In this document: positions 63,996 to 64,000 of the stretch, one piece after another | How positions within the stretch are numbered: position 1 is the first letter of the stretch | Layout of the letters: every line of letters begins with the position of its first letter | Source: Boseongicola sp. SB0665_bin_10 | GTDB lineage: Bacteria; Pseudomonadota; Alphaproteobacteria; Rhodobacterales; Rhodobacteraceae | Direction: 5' to 3' | Assembly: GCA_009838075.1 (NCBI GenBank) | Contig: VXSG01000077.1 | Span: 21,352 to 85,351 of the forward strand | DNA length: 64,000 bases | Notes under the pieces: model-generated | What the model saw: the letters and a program-made list of their open reading frames with translations, nothing else | The model's database searches: none | What the model was told of the DNA's origin: nothing | Position numbers and translations under genes: made by a program

Positions 63996-64000
63996 GAGAG

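Overview
The window is GC-rich, densely coded DNA from an alphaproteobacterium, most likely a Rhodobacteraceae (Roseobacter/Paracoccus-type) chromosome. The main evidence is the complex I block: DUF5333 - nuoG - nuoH - nuoI - carboxymuconolactone-decarboxylase-like gene - nuoJ - nuoK - nuoL - nuoM - nuoN - birA, plus the coaX - rnj pair that normally follows birA in this family. I see no rRNA, tRNA or CRISPR array.

Layout. (1) 1-10.3 kb is an accessory sugar-acid region: a 2-hydroxyacid dehydrogenase cut by the window edge, an L-idonate-5-dehydrogenase-like enzyme, an IS607-type element (serine recombinase plus TnpB), a GlcG/HbpS-like protein, an SMP-30 lactonase, a small lipoprotein, two Gfo/Idh/MocA oxidoreductases, the 3' remnant of a ThDP-dependent enzyme gene and a fatty acid desaturase. 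(2) 10.3-21.8 kb is the nuo operon from DUF5333/nuoG to birA; nuoA-F are not in the window. (3) 21.8-41.7 kb is a catabolic island inserted between birA and coaX. It has two parallel modules. The first is a dimethylglycine/sarcosine-dehydrogenase-like flavoprotein, an MttB-family methyltransferase, a LysR regulator, a ProXVW-type transporter, a ureohydrolase, a cysteine hydrolase and a DMT exporter. The second is a LysR regulator, a CuyA/D-cysteine-desulfhydrase-like PLP enzyme, a second ProXVW-type transporter and an alpha/beta hydrolase. (4) 41.7-44.2 kb is coaX and RNase J. (5) 44.4-55.1 kb is an amino-sugar and peptidoglycan-recycling regulon. A leftward operon (kinase, GntR regulator, SIS-domain deaminase-like protein, NagA) and a rightward operon (MurQ, sugar ABC transporter, Gfo/Idh/MocA, UgpC-like ATPase) each carry a near-identical operator built of GGTAT direct repeats over the promoter. 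(6) 55.1-55.5 kb is an internally deleted TnpB element. (7) 56.1-60.0 kb holds a creatininase-family enzyme, an XRE-cupin regulator and a polar amino acid ABC transporter. (8) 60.4-63.8 kb holds a RhlE-type DEAD-box helicase and peptide release factor 3. The last 50 bases form two tandem hairpins, probably the edge of another element.

How the parts work together. The island reads as import and breakdown of methylated and guanidino/sulfonated zwitterions. Uptake by the two betaine-type transporters would feed demethylation (MttB, DMGDH-like), amide or guanidine hydrolysis (ureohydrolase, cysteine hydrolase) and desulfonation/desulfhydration (CuyA-like). The nag region encodes a complete route: ABC uptake, kinase, deacetylase, deaminase, with MurQ feeding in MurNAc-6-P. 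The most distinctive observations are the TnpB that lacks zinc-ribbon cysteines and overlaps its recombinase gene, the TnpB remnant between 13-bp inverted repeats, the paired nag operators, two mini-ORFs tiled by ATGA overlaps in the nuo operon, and the split of the conserved nuo-birA-coaX-rnj block.
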